This document shows positions 1 through 11,354 of a stretch of DNA of 64,000 bases, in pieces (position 1 is the first letter of the stretch; each line of letters begins with the position of its first letter). The notes under the pieces are model-generated. The model worked only from the letters and a program-made list of their open reading frames with translations, did no database searches and was not told the DNA's origin. The stretch covers positions 9,445,865-9,509,864 of the forward strand of contig CAJINV010000001.1 of the NCBI GenBank assembly GCA_905178155.1, written 5' to 3'. This DNA comes from Amoebophrya sp. A120. Taxonomy: Eukaryota > Sar > Dinophyceae > Syndiniales > Amoebophryaceae. The translations under genes were made by a program, and so were the position numbers.

Positions 1-3000
1 GCGGCGATCGTGATCACGGGCTTGAGTCTGATGATCACGTTTAATGTTCTAGTCGGCGGGCTACTCTATAAAGCGCGGGCGAGAAGGCAAGTTTTTCTCG
101 ACGAGCGGATGCGGCTGTGCAACGAGTTGTTGCTGGGCATTCGTGTCGTCAAGTATTTCGCGTGGGAAAAGCCCTACATCGACAAGATCGAGGCCGTCCG
201 CAAGTTGGAACTGTTCTACGCGCGTCGCGAGTTGTTGCTGAATTCCGCAAACATGATTCTGTACACGTTTTGGCCGCAGTTCACCATCGCGATGGCCCTG
301 ATCCACTACTCCATTCACGGCGGACTACTGACCCCGGGCAGGGCCTTCGGGATTTTATCCTTCATTGGGGTTCTGCGCTTCCCGCTGATCCAGCTCGGAC
401 ACACGCTGTCTGGCGTCGCACAGATTGTGGTCGTCATCCGAAGGACGCAGCAATTTTTGAGGAAACGAGACTCGACGGAAGAGGCGATTTTTGATGATAG
501 TACCGCAGGTCGAGCAGGAGGTGACCACCTACCGCTACTTCGCACGGAAGGAGATACAATGATGTTGGAGGACATTCAAGTGCTACAACCGGAGGAGCAG
601 GTCGCTAAAACAAGAAGTGCTGACATCGATCTAGAGACCGGCGCGCTGCCTGCAAATACGCCTGCGCGTCTGGCCGATAAAACGACTTCCCCCGTAGCTG
701 CACAAGAACACACGACCCTGATTGCGCGCCTCGCCCACGCGGACATTCGGTGGTCTGCGGCAGCGCAGGCCTTGCAGGCAAAGAAGGCGAAAGAACTGGA
801 GGAGCAGAGGAAAAAGAAAGAACAGCAGAGCTCTTTTGCCGCGACGTTGCAGGCACGCGCAACCGTGATGGCGGGACGCGCGAAATCTCGAACCTCAGCG
901 ATTGTGATGGGCAGTGTTCTCGGAATGTCCAGTCCCAAGGCAGAGGAGGCGGGAGATCATGTCAACAGGGGGAGCTTGATGAAGGAAGAGGTGCTGGAAA
1001 AACGAGAAACGGAAGAAATAAATCGCGATAGTAGAAGCAGCTCTAAGCAAGCGCAAGCGGAAGGTGAGTCGGCCCCTATTTCCGGGGAACTTCTCCCGAT
1101 CCGCGGGAGTGACGCAAACAAAACTGAACTAGCTCTCGAAAGAACATCAAAGTCTGACCTTGCCCTTCTCCGAAACGTCACACTCGATTTCCATCGTGGG
1201 GAAATTGTCGTCCTGTTTGGCCGCGTAGGAGCGGGAAAAACCACCCTGCTGCACACTTTTCTGCGCGAGACCCAGGTTGAGCGAGCAAATCATGGTCCGA
1301 CTTTACCAGCTACAAGCGCATCAAAAAATGCCGCAAGTAACCAAACCGCGGCGCCCTTCGTTTTCCCGGCGCTGGATTACCGCATGGCTTATGTTGCGCA
1401 AACCGCCTGGATCCGGAACTGTTCTATCCGCGAAAACATTCTTTTTTTCCGCAAGTACGACAAATTGAAGTACCACCGCGCCATGCGAATCGCTCAGTTG
1501 CGCGACGACGTGGCTCAGTTTCCGCACAAAGACCGCACCCAGATCGGGGAGCGGGGCGTCACCTTGAGTGGCGGGCAGAAGATGCGCGTGGCGCTTGCAC
1601 GTGCGATCTACGACCTTGACGAGCTGGACGTGTTGTTACTGGACGATCCCTTCGCCGCGCTCGACGTGCACACGAGTCGCGCTGTCCAAAAGAGGTTGCT
1701 GCAGAGTCTGGATCCGCAGAAGCAACTGACAGTGCTGGCGACCAGCCAGCACCCCCGCAGCTGGGAGGGGCAGGGGGACTGCGTGAAGCGCATCGCGATC
1801 AGCCGACGGAACGGGAAAGTGAGTGCGCTGGAACTGGCGGGGGAGATGATACTACCTGCGGGAAAAAACAGTCCGAAAAATGGATCTGCATCGCCAGTAG
1901 CGGTGGACACCGATGCCATCAGTGTCAGCTCCATAGAAGACGAAGAAGGTGCTGCAGGAGATGTTGATGCTGATGACGGCGCCGACAGTCCTGATCTTAT
2001 CCAGGAAGATGATCTGGACGACGAAGTGCTCTTCATCGGCGATCAGACACGAGAACTACATGCAGAACAGCAGCACCAGCAGCAGGCAACTCCAGCAGAA
2101 ATCGCCTCAGCGGTGACTTCGAGCACCAGCGCTGGCGACTTGAAGCAGCTCATTGTCGAGAACAGGAACGAGACCGCGACGGATTCCACCTCAGGTAACA
2201 AGAATGATCCCAGAGCATCAGAAGCGAACTTCAAGCCAGTTCCTCCTCCATTCTCGAGCAAAGTGCTCCGTCAGCGAACGACAACTCGGGACTCCGGGGA
2301 CTCGAAGGACATGGCGGTTTTTTTGGACCAGGTGGAGATCATGTCCGATCACAGCGACAGCAGCAAAAACAACAAGGACGGCCACATCATGCAGGTCGAG
2401 GAGCGGGCGACGGGGTCCGGGTTGAAACCGGAGTCGATTGCCACCTACATCGGCGCCATGGGCTGGATGGCGCCGCTCTGCGGGGTGTGGTTCCTCTGCG
2501 TGAACCTGGAGCGGGTCAGCGTCGTGGGCAGCGACGCCTGGGTCGCGACCTGGTCCCGGTGCAATGTCGAGCTCGCGGAACGCCCGGCCACGACCAATTG
2601 CGAGCCGGATGAGGACGGCTACTACCTGCACCGGTATTTGCTGTTGCTGGGTTGCGTGTGGTTTTTCATCTCCGGGACGCGAATCCTGTTCCCGATTCTC
2701 TGCGTTCGTGCGGCCGGCACGCTGTTCAGCCGCATGCTGATTTCGGTCTGCCGCGCGCCCATGCACTGGTACGACACCACACCGATGGGCCGAATCTTGA
2801 ACCGCTTTTCCTTCGATACGGAGAACCTCGACGCGATTTTGGTGTTGAAAATGTTTCCGGCGCTGGTTTCGCTCTCCTGGTCCTCCGGCGCGCTGGGATT
2901 ACTGACCGTGGTGTACTTTCCCTACTTCTTCGCGGTGCTTCCCTTCTTCCTCTTCATCTACGGCACGCTGCTTAACATTTGTCGCAACTCGATCCGAGAT

Positions 3001-4747
3001 CTCCAGCGGCTGGACGCGTTGACGCGGTCCCCCGTGGTTTCCCTGGTCAGCGAGGTCATTGGCGGCTTGAGCACCGTGCGATGCTTTCAGGCAGAAACTG
3101 TGTACCGCGACGAGATGGCGCGGCTGGTGAACTTGAACTCCCGGGCAATTTACGCGTTCAACTCCGCTAGTCGCTGGCTCGGCGTCCGCGCGGAATTACT
3201 TTCCTCCCACATCATTCTGCTGACCTGTCTCGGCGCAATCGGCTTCGACGTCGGGGCCGGGGAGCTGGGAGTTTCCCTGTTGTGGTGCATGAATTTGACG
3301 ATGTCCATGAACTACACGTGCCAGTTCTTCGCCATCTTTGAAGCGGCTTTCACCTCAGTCGAGCGGGTTTCGGAACTGTGCAATTTGGAAAAGGACGGCG
3401 AATACCACAAGGGAATCGACGACGGAGTCAATGCAAGAAAACGAGGAAGAAGCAAGAAACAGCAAGAGCAGGTGGCGCAAGTAGCAAAGTCCGGCGCGGC
3501 GACAACTACTGGAGAAGTTGAATTGCTAGACATGAAAGTCAACGCCAACAAGCAGGCAGCTTTTAGTACAACTAGCGAAAGTGTCCTCATCTGCGAACAA
3601 CAAGCTGACACTACTACTGTCGTCTCAACCGGCTTACGCCTCGACCACGTAACAGTCCACTACCGAAAGAACCTCCCTTATGGAAGCGTCAGGATTGAAA
3701 TCGTCAAAGTTGAAATAGTTTGTAATGCATAATAAAATGCTAATGCATGACGCGAGGCACGTGTGTTGCAGAGGAGGCAAGTGAGGCCGATTGCAAGCCT
3801 GTTCGGGGTTAGAGCTCGAGCTGCTAAAGTAGCATGAGAAAATCAGTTTTCTTTGCCTAAACAGCATGACAAACTGGATTTAGGGACCGCCAAAATTTGT
3901 CATGCGCCGCTCAGAAATTGGGCTTCCAACTGCCATCCATTTTATGCATCACAAACTATTTCAACTTTGACGATTTCAATCCTGACAGTTCCATATCCCT
4001 CCAGCGCTGAAAAACCTAGCTTTCTCCGTCTTACCGGGCGAGCGGTGCGCCGTGGTCGGCCGGACCGGTGCGGGGAAGAGTTCGTTGGCGGTGGCGATTT
4101 TTCAGCTCGCGGAGGTTGTCGACGGTCAAATCTTGCTGAACGGGACAAACCTGAAAACCCTGCCGATCGACGAAGCGCGAAAAAAGTGCGGAATTATCAC
4201 ACAAGATCCCGTCGTCTTTGGGGGTTCAGACCTCACCATCCGGTACAACCTCGATCCCTTTGGCGAATACAGCGATGAGCAGTGCCAAGCGGTCCTCCGC
4301 GCGTCGCAGCTCGCGGATCGGTTTCAGCTGACGGACAAAATCGAGGAAAGCGCGACCAATCTTTCCGTCGGGGAGCGGCAGCTGCTGTGCCTGGCTCGGG
4401 TGTTGCTGCGCAAGCCCGAGCTTCTGATTTGCGACGAAGCCACGGCCAGCTGCGACGCGGCGACCGACAAGCAGGTGCAGAAAGCGATCACGGATTGGCT
4501 GCGGTTGGAAAACCAGGGCTGCTGCGTTTTGTCGGTAGCGCACAGACTGGATACCATTGTGGACTACGACAAAGCGGTGGTGCTGGACAAGGGAGAAGTT
4601 GCGGAAATCGGTTCAATTCCAGAATTACTGGCGAATAGCAGCGGGTACTTCTACCGCCTCGTTTCGCACGCGGATGACGAAACGCGAACACTCTTCGCGG
4701 CGCGCGGGTACCAGGAGGTGGATGAGGAGGTCACCAGGGGAGATTAG
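1..4747 (+). CDS. ABCC (MRP)-type ABC transporter, 5' partial
   Basis: Full-type ABC exporter of the C subfamily, which moves conjugates or drugs across a membrane using ATP. The reading frame is open to the window edge, so the N-terminus is missing. Proposed exons are 1-3678 and 4001-4747. What is seen, in order: the end of the first membrane domain with the ABCC loop 'VVKYFAWEKPY'; NBD1 with Walker A GRVGAGKT (1219-1242), signature LSGGQ (1564-1578) and Walker B VLLLDDP (1630-1650); a long acidic linker; a second membrane domain with 'DTTPMGRILNRFS'; NBD2 with Walker A GRTGAGKSS (4058-4084), signature LSVGE (4361-4375) and Walker B LLICDEA (4421-4441). Asp in place of the catalytic Glu in NBD1 is typical of ABCC, so only NBD2 should be fully catalytic. 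The linkers between domains are unusually long. The intron is an introner; removing it restores the usual 'LPPALKNL' lead-in to NBD2 in frame. Confidence 0.93.
3679..4000 (+). mobile_element. Introner element A, intron of the ABC transporter
   Basis: A 322-bp intron with 53-bp terminal inverted repeats (3679-3731 and 3943-3995; 3 mismatches by eye). Both tips read TATGGA/TCCATA. The repeats are flanked by a 5-bp direct repeat TCCCT (3674-3678 and 3996-4000), like a target-site duplication. Excising the element with one TCCCT copy joins NLPP-ALKNL in the correct frame. The ends are not GT-AG. Inside are the motifs TTTGTAATGC and TTTGTCATGC, shared with the other two elements in this window. 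It looks like a DNA transposon that is spliced out as an intron. Confidence 0.88.
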
Positions 4748-5214
4748 AAATCGAAAGGAAAGTAGTTGTACGACAACATGATAGCCAGGAGACACTATCA
4801 ACATGAATAGGAAATAAAAGATAAGGATATTATAGGAGCGTTCACATTTACAGAAAAAACAGTGATGTGAACTCTGGCAATCAATCGCATTCCAAACTGA
4901 ATGAACTTTTCTCATCCTGATGATTCCACTGCGCAAAAAAATTAAGTTGTATTAAGGACTGTTTTTGTACTAGATCGGAATATCAAAATACTTTTTGTGT
5001 TCGGCGCATGCCAATCCAAAGTGAGCTTGTATCAGCGCACCATCGACAAGAGCTCCTCGCTCCGTTCCCGTTGTGGAATCGGGGTCGCACGGCGTCGCCG
5101 TTGTGGAACCAATGTAGAATCGGCGTCGGCCAAAAAAGAGTGACTTCAGAACAAATCTGAATCTGAATCGCTAGTAGAGTGGGACGAAGATGATAACAAG
5201 CTCACGAAATAAGG
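4748..5214. other. Intergenic, 467 bp
   Basis: No convincing ORF, hairpin or repeat. A short partial duplication of 'ccgttgtggaa' occurs near 5070-5110. It must hold the 3' end of the ABC transporter transcript and the 5' region of the next + strand gene. Confidence 0.5.
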
Positions 5215-6453
5215 GTGGAGCGGATGAGGCAGAGCACTTCTGTGAGCGCAAGCTCCGCGCGTCTTTGGCCTTCACTTCAGACCCCTGGTTGCATTCAGCG
5301 CAGAAATAGAACAAACAACTACAAGATGCATTCCATCTGTTTTGCTTTCATTTTGATCCACGCCCGGGTGGCGCCTGGGTTCAAAATGCGTACCCACGAC
5401 AAAGCAGTCATACGGGACAGCAGAGGCGGTCTTGCAAGAGGAAAACACAAACATAGGCGACATGGACATCACCACACGCACTCGATGAAAAAACCGAGCA
5501 CGACGCAAAACGTGCTTGTAGAACCAGGATCGACCAATGTCGTAGAGAGCCACGAAAGAACAGCCGTCGAGCAATTACCGATGCACGTCGAAGTTCACCA
5601 GGCCCAGCATGCTGCTGACCCTCGGGACGTAGAAGTGATCGATGCGAAGAAGCAGGAGAAGAGTGACGGGATGAAGGCGTTGACTTCTGCTTCCGCGCTG
5701 CGTTCCGAGCCGCAAACTGTATTTCTTGAAGAGCCTGCTCAAGAAGGTAAAGATGCAACAAGACAGCGTCACTCCTGTAACACCGGCTTGATGTTCGCCA
5801 TCCCTGAGTCTCTCTACCCTCTGCAGTTGTATGCCGAACACGCAATGAGCTGGCTGGGCAAGCGGCTGCATTTTTACATCGATAATCCCGAACCGGCAAA
5901 CCTTTCCGGGCCGAACGCGATCGAACAAGCTAGTACTACGAGCTCCTCCAAGGCCTGGCTGAAGTTGCTGCAACAGAATCGTGAACTTAAGAACTCAACC
6001 CTGGGCAGCGTGGCGGATACCTGTCAAGCGGGCACAAATAGCGATACGTGTTCGGCATTGTGCGTCGACGCATATCAGTCGTGTCTGGCCCGGACCTCAA
6101 GCGACAAACTGGAGGACCTCGAGTTGGTGCGCAACAAAATTGTCAGCACGGCGAACAATTCAAATTCTTCTACATCCGCAAACTCCTCTACCACGGGATC
6201 GTCCTCGAACGCCGTGACACTTTGGTCTTCGCGGAATGTCGACGAAGAGGCTGGTGGACCCTCAGATTTGTCCAGCTCGTTCTCATACCTGCAACGTTCT
6301 CAACAGGAACAACCGGGCGTGGCCGCGGCTGGAAATGCAACATCAGCAGGAGCTAAAGACCCTAAGTTTTATTCAGGCAGCCCCGATGAACTGGCTGAAG
6401 GCCAGGTGTGTAGGCTGCATTCGCACGAGTGTTATCTACTGCAAAAGAAGTAG
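5215..6453 (+). CDS. Hypothetical protein, possibly secreted
   Basis: An open frame of 412 codons with no family I recognise. The first Met is at 5215, but the Met at 5326 starts a short hydrophobic stretch (MHSICFAFILIHARVAPG) that would fit a signal peptide and is the likelier start. After it come a His/Arg-rich basic patch, a long polar region, a compact segment with several aromatic residues around 'LQLYAEHAMSWLGKRLHFY' (about residues 206-224), and a Ser/Asn/Thr-rich stretch. Cysteines cluster in 'CQAGTNSDTCSALCVDAYQSC' (about residues 280-300) and near the C-terminus (CRLHSHEC). Paired cysteines and a signal-like start suggest an exported or surface protein; this is inference only. It lies in a + strand run 468 bp after the ABC transporter. 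Confidence 0.55.
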   Translation: MERMRQSTSVSASSARLWPSLQTPGCIQRRNRTNNYKMHSICFAFILIHARVAPGFKMRTHDKAVIRDSRGGLARGKHKHRRHGHHHTHSMKKPSTTQNVLVEPGSTNVVESHERTAVEQLPMHVEVHQAQHAADPRDVEVIDAKKQEKSDGMKALTSASALRSEPQTVFLEEPAQEGKDATRQRHSCNTGLMFAIPESLYPLQLYAEHAMSWLGKRLHFYIDNPEPANLSGPNAIEQASTTSSSKAWLKLLQQNRELKNSTLGSVADTCQAGTNSDTCSALCVDAYQSCLARTSSDKLEDLELVRNKIVSTANNSNSSTSANSSTTGSSSNAVTLWSSRNVDEEAGGPSDLSSSFSYLQRSQQEQPGVAAAGNATSAGAKDPKFYSGSPDELAEGQVCRLHSHECYLLQKK

Positions 6454-6634
6454 AGTACATCACGAACACGTGTCAGATTCGATACAAGAAACCACCTAAG
6501 TCGTGCTACTTCAATCAAAGCGAACAACAATAAGGAAAGGCAAACCTGTCATGCTCTTCTGGTGTCGGTGTAGTTGATAGTATCTGGGCACGACACGAAC
6601 AGGAACATAGACACGATGGTGATACAGCTCCCCC

Positions 6635-8014
6635 TTGTTTTTGTTTCTGTCCGTTCATGCATTTGGATTTGGATTTGATACGGAAATAAAAGTATGCGCT
6701 ACTACTTTTGCACGGTACACCTGCATGTCTAAACTGGACACCTGGAAAGCAGGATGGAATTGCTCCGCCGCGCTGGGGCTCTACAACGACATTCTTCTGA
6801 CAAGAGATGTCACCCTGCAGTACGGGATCGAGTGCACGGCAGCAGCCTCGCTGATGGCGATCATGCTCGCGGTGCTCTGTTGTGGCATGCCCTGGACCTG
6901 CCTTTGCGTCGGTTGCTGTGTGGAGCAGCACCGCCAGCGGTTCCGGCCGGAACTGGGCACCACCCGGAAGCTCACCCAACAACAGCGCCGCCTCGAAGCC
7001 GAGGGCGAAGCGGCACAGCCCCAGGACGGCACTGTAGTGGAGGGCGAAATTGTGGAGGGGGTCGAGGAGGGGGAAATCGAAGTTACCACGACAACGACGG
7101 ACCCAATTACCGGCGCGACGCTGCCGAAAAAGATAAAAATGCCCGCGAACGGCGACGTGCTCGGGCAGGAGCTCTTCATCCGGCAGAAGGTCACAGCCTA
7201 TGATTTTGTCGAGCTCTTGTGCGGGCTCGAGATGGGCAACAAGTACGAGCTGTATCCGGTGAAAGACGACAAGAATCTCCCCATGATGCACATTGACGAG
7301 CGAGGTACAAACTGGTGCCAGCGGATCTGTTGCGGCACGATACGAGGTTTAACGTTCGACGTTTTCTACGGGCGACCGCAGCTCGTCATGGCCCCGGTCA
7401 TTGCACAAGCAGGTCCGGTCATCCCCGGTCTGAACGACGAAAAAAACAGAGACGACGCAAAGAACGCCCCGGGTGTGCCGCTACTGGAGATCAAGAAGGG
7501 GATTAGCTGCCAAGGACTTGCCTGTCTCTGCTGTTACTGCGGGCCGCAGTGCTGCACCGCCTGCTGCCGGCCCAAGATCCACGTACACGCCACTGAGCAC
7601 GCAGTCGGGGGCAGGAGAAAAATTGGCTACGTCCAGGACCACAACCGATTCTGCGGGTCACGGCAGGAGGTGTACCTCGGCGCAAACGACGATGCTGCGA
7701 CGCACACCTTCACCGTGGAGGGTTCCTCCTGCCAGCTCGGCGCGCTCTGTTGTGCGGGATTCGAGGCCAAGTACGCAATCAAGGAGGCGGGGAGCAACAA
7801 GGAGGTCGGCTTATTGAAGAAGGAGGCGGTGACGGGAACCCAGTTACTGCTGGAATTCGTAGCGGACGCCCAGATTTTTCGCGTTACCCCTCCCGACCCG
7901 GTGACCCTGGACGAAAAAGCAATGCTGCTAGCTGCTGCGATGATGGTGGAACTCCAATACTACGAGGGACAGAATGGTGCGGCGAATGTAGCAACCCCGG
8001 GATTCATGGATTGA
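6635..8014 (+). CDS. Phospholipid scramblase-like protein
   Basis: Resembles the phospholipid scramblase / LURP-one fold, membrane-attached beta-barrel proteins linked to Ca2+-dependent lipid scrambling or signalling. Family marks: 'NKYELYPVKDD', then a Cys-rich turn 'WCQRICCGTIRGLTF', the Cys cluster 'CLCCYCGPQCC', 'RKIGYVQDHNRFC', 'FEAKYAIKEAGSNKEVGLLKK', and a C-terminal helix 'KAMLLAAAMMVELQYYEG' matching the buried scramblase tail helix. The scramblase core starts near residue 200. Before it lies a hydrophobic, Cys-rich segment (about residues 68-92) that may be membrane-inserted or palmitoylated, and an acidic Glu/Thr linker. The Met at 6725 (MSKLDTW) is an alternative start; the ORF's first 30 residues look like leader noise. 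At 459 residues it is longer than the usual ~300 because of the N-terminal part. Confidence 0.75.
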   Translation: MFLFLSVHAFGFGFDTEIKVCATTFARYTCMSKLDTWKAGWNCSAALGLYNDILLTRDVTLQYGIECTAAASLMAIMLAVLCCGMPWTCLCVGCCVEQHRQRFRPELGTTRKLTQQQRRLEAEGEAAQPQDGTVVEGEIVEGVEEGEIEVTTTTTDPITGATLPKKIKMPANGDVLGQELFIRQKVTAYDFVELLCGLEMGNKYELYPVKDDKNLPMMHIDERGTNWCQRICCGTIRGLTFDVFYGRPQLVMAPVIAQAGPVIPGLNDEKNRDDAKNAPGVPLLEIKKGISCQGLACLCCYCGPQCCTACCRPKIHVHATEHAVGGRRKIGYVQDHNRFCGSRQEVYLGANDDAATHTFTVEGSSCQLGALCCAGFEAKYAIKEAGSNKEVGLLKKEAVTGTQLLLEFVADAQIFRVTPPDPVTLDEKAMLLAAAMMVELQYYEGQNGAANVATPGFMD

Positions 8015-8288
8015 AGGAGAAAGAGATTTGTTGTGTGGACTTGATGTTTGATTTTGAAATGAAATGAACCATATTAATGACACAGAGGCGGGCGTCTCCA
8101 AGAGACGCACCTGGACTTGTACGATATGAGGAAGGGCACTGGTCTTATCAAGAAGATGAAGATGCTGGCCAGGTTGAAAATTATGATTGACCCAGCTATC
8201 ACGAAGAACAATGAATCAAGTGTCTTTGAACTCCGCGGCTCCACCACCTGTACAATTTTGAATCGGAATAGTAAGTCATGGGTGTCTA

Positions 8289-11200
8289 ATGTGCACCTGT
8301 TCCTGCAGCAGGAGCAGGAGCTACTCTCACTTTGCGTGGCCTGATGATTGCCTGACCTACTTACTCGTGTTTCGAAGTGTTCCGAAGAGGTCCATGGAGT
8401 CAATGACCGATACCATGGATCAGATTTTTCGGCTGGGCCCGGCGGTCCGCAAGTGGTGCGTCACCTTACGGCAGAACATACACATTTGTATCCCAGAACC
8501 CCATAGTCGCAGGATGTTTTATTTTTTGTTGTTTCTGGTGCAAACTCTATCTTGCCTGTTTGTCGTGGCTCTTGCGACCACTTCTGTAAACGAGAATGGC
8601 GAGCTCGAGGCCACGGCGCGTTCCAATCATGACACAGAGCGCGGACGTGGACGCAACCCACTCGTACGCCTTGAATTCCGTGCACTTCCAGAGTCCTCTA
8701 TTCAACACCGAACGGCTTGCAGTGCAGCTCCTCAACACCAAGACCCTAACAAAGTCCTGCTGGGTGTTGACCACACGGAAACCGCGGGGGGCGAAGGTTT
8801 CAGCACACACAACAGAACCACCACAGCAACTACAACGTCGGCGAAAATCCCTCGTTTCGTTCTCTACTCCTTTCCACCGAACAACAGGGAGGCCAGGCTC
8901 TTTCTGCAGGCCAACGAAAAGTACATCGGCCCCGAGTGGACCCCGGTTTTTCTCGACGACGAAACTTGCGTGAAGAATTTTGTCGCTTTTCGAACCATAG
9001 TTCTCCAAACACCGGATGGCAACACACAACGCTACACGCCGACCCAAATCCAAGCGGTCTTCGACAATTTCTCCTTCGGCGCACACAAGGCGGATCTGTG
9101 CAGGTATCACTTCGCGTTTGTCAAAGGGGGTGTCATGATCGATTCCGACGCGCTGCTCGCCGAGAATCTCAGCGACATCATTGACCGGGGCGACGCCGAC
9201 TACGTGGGGATCCGGGCGCAACTGCGCAGTTTCAGCATTGGGCTGAGGCACTCCTGCCACCTGATTCTCGGTTCGACCGCGGGAAATCCGATTATGCGAG
9301 ACGCTTTGTGGGACATTCTGCAGTGGAAGAAAAACGCATGGATGTGGGGACCAGTCGACTGGCGGGACAACATGCGACAGTTTCTCGTGCCCGGGGTCGC
9401 GCAACTGCACTACATGCGTCACCAAGCACTGCGAAAGCAGGCGAAGCGGATTTCTGATAGGAGTGAGGAGTATGCAGTAGGAGCGCAAGAACCTAGTCAT
9501 CAAGAATCTGAATCCATTTCGGATCAACATTCGCTCCCGATTGTGCACGCTGCGCAGTATGGCTACGACGAAAAAACGAAATCACTCGCCGGCAAAAACA
9601 GAATGACCGTAACGCCTGTACCGCCCGTGGTGTCAAACTATCGGCGCCAGATCCTTGCCAAGCAGATTAATGTCGAAACCGGTGCAATTAACGAATCGCA
9701 ATGCGGCTTTGACCAGTTTCGCTTACAATTACGCGCCATCCTTCGTGTCGCGGAGTTTCTTTGGCGACAGTGTCTGGTGGCCACAAATTTTGCAGGACGA
9801 CTTTCTGACCCAAGCCGAAGCGGCTATCACAGTGAGATGGAACAGCTACGCGACTGCGCAAGGACCCACTTTCCCTTTATCGCTGACGCGCTCGTCTTTC
9901 GGCGCCGCAGCAGACTGCTAAACCGGAATACGAGGCGATTTGTCATCGCTGCCACTGAATACCGAGAGCACTCCGAAGTTGCTGCATTTCTGAAAGAACT
10001 CGAGCTGTCCGGATACGGCACTTCGCTTTGGAAGCCTCTTTTTCTCGCCGCGCAAACGCTTGTCTTCTACACCCTCGATCCTAGAAGGGAAGCTGAGCAG
10101 GAGCAGCAGCAGAACACCGGAACAACCACTTCAGTTCGCGACGAGCACCCCAACAGAGGGACCATAGGCTCTCTACTGCTACGAAAAAACACTACTGAGC
10201 GAGCCGACCAGCAGCTAAGACCGAACGGTGGAGCCAGTTCAACTATATCGCACGGCAGGTGGGTCGGACCTCTACACTATCAAAATTTCAATGCGAAACT
10301 GTGGCAATTGATGCACAAATACAACACGACGCAGAAAATCCGCTATTTGGACGAACACAGTCTCAGTGCGCTTGCCGATCCTGCTACCATTCTGGTTGCG
10401 CCGGAGGAAGATCAAAGCGTTTGTCTCGAACTAGTTGCGGCGGAAACAGCATTGGAGGAAGGGGGAGACGCAATAGACACTGAAAGCAGTAGTTTAGCCG
10501 CACCGGCGGCGACGGAAAATATCGATGTCGAAATCAAATTTGAGCTAGGGCCTGAGAAGTTGTCTTCCCATAGTGTGAACGTGACTTTTACCGACCTTTC
10601 ACTTTTATCCACGGGAAGCAACGCTGCAGATGGCAGCCATCCTGACGACCTTCTGCACGAGCCTTCAAGCGTAGCTGGAGTTCATGTACATGATGTAATA
10701 GCAGTGCAGCAGTATGTTCTCGAGAACGAGAAAAACAAGGACACCCTGACCCAAGCAGTTACAAACGCCGCATCGCGCGCGTTGTCAAGCAGGAGCAACA
10801 TCAAAGCCGCTGGACGAGAGACAACTCGTGGAGAAAGAGATGTTGATAACGACCAGTCACAGAAAACGATCCCTTTAGTGGCTTCACAGCTTTATCACCA
10901 CAATCCTCCGTCCCGCCTTGCACTTCCGAGAATCGTTGCTACCCACCACAGCAAGGACAAATGTCCTGCTTTCTGGATTGACGATCTGGAGCTGCCGCGA
11001 GAGAAAATTGCATACGACACTTTTTGGAATCACCCAGAACATTTTACCATGGATTGCACCGCACCTGGTGTCGATTGCGGGTACCCTATTCAGGATTGGG
11101 CATTGCTACTGAGCTTAGTTCACGACACTTCGCAGGAGCAACAAATACAAAAATTCTACGTCGAGATAAACGTGGCCGATCTGGTGCTTCTTCACATTGT

Positions 11201-11354
11201 CGTCGGTTATGTGCTGTTTTGGTGTTCAACTCATGGCGGAAGAAGATCTGAAAAAGAGCCACAACTTACGCATACATGCTTGTTCTTTAGTAGAGATACC
11301 AAAACGAATTTATTGCATCGTCCACATGATAAGTACATCGATCGCTTGAAGTAG
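8289..11354 (+). CDS. GT32-like glycosyltransferase (DXD sugar-binding type)
   Basis: Contains the core of the Gly_transf_sug / OCH1-like family (GT32), type II Golgi enzymes that use nucleotide sugars. Seen: 'IPRFVLYSFPPNNREA' (strand 1), 'FGAHKADLCRYHFAFVKGG' followed by the metal-binding DSD in 'VMIDSDALL' (about 9135-9160), then 'HLILGSTAGNPIMRDAL'. The Met at 8514 begins a strong signal-anchor (MFYFLLFLVQTLSCLFVVAL), as expected for a Golgi enzyme, and is my preferred start; the ORF opens at 8289 and another Met lies at 8394. The protein is long (1021 codons, about 946 from 8514). Beyond the catalytic core (about residue 400) it is unlike anything I know, with a Glu/Asp-rich section. The last ~60 codons, after 'QEQQIQKF', look non-protein-like and may be an unspliced intron. 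Confidence 0.72.
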   Translation: MCTCSCSRSRSYSHFAWPDDCLTYLLVFRSVPKRSMESMTDTMDQIFRLGPAVRKWCVTLRQNIHICIPEPHSRRMFYFLLFLVQTLSCLFVVALATTSVNENGELEATARSNHDTERGRGRNPLVRLEFRALPESSIQHRTACSAAPQHQDPNKVLLGVDHTETAGGEGFSTHNRTTTATTTSAKIPRFVLYSFPPNNREARLFLQANEKYIGPEWTPVFLDDETCVKNFVAFRTIVLQTPDGNTQRYTPTQIQAVFDNFSFGAHKADLCRYHFAFVKGGVMIDSDALLAENLSDIIDRGDADYVGIRAQLRSFSIGLRHSCHLILGSTAGNPIMRDALWDILQWKKNAWMWGPVDWRDNMRQFLVPGVAQLHYMRHQALRKQAKRISDRSEEYAVGAQEPSHQESESISDQHSLPIVHAAQYGYDEKTKSLAGKNRMTVTPVPPVVSNYRRQILAKQINVETGAINESQCGFDQFRLQLRAILRVAEFLWRQCLVATNFAGRLSDPSRSGYHSEMEQLRDCARTHFPFIADALVFRRRSRLLNRNTRRFVIAATEYREHSEVAAFLKELELSGYGTSLWKPLFLAAQTLVFYTLDPRREAEQEQQQNTGTTTSVRDEHPNRGTIGSLLLRKNTTERADQQLRPNGGASSTISHGRWVGPLHYQNFNAKLWQLMHKYNTTQKIRYLDEHSLSALADPATILVAPEEDQSVCLELVAAETALEEGGDAIDTESSSLAAPAATENIDVEIKFELGPEKLSSHSVNVTFTDLSLLSTGSNAADGSHPDDLLHEPSSVAGVHVHDVIAVQQYVLENEKNKDTLTQAVTNAASRALSSRSNIKAAGRETTRGERDVDNDQSQKTIPLVASQLYHHNPPSRLALPRIVATHHSKDKCPAFWIDDLELPREKIAYDTFWNHPEHFTMDCTAPGVDCGYPIQDWALLLSLVHDTSQEQQIQKFYVEINVADLVLLHIVVGYVLFWCSTHGGRRSEKEPQLTHTCLFFSRDTKTNLLHRPHDKYIDRLK

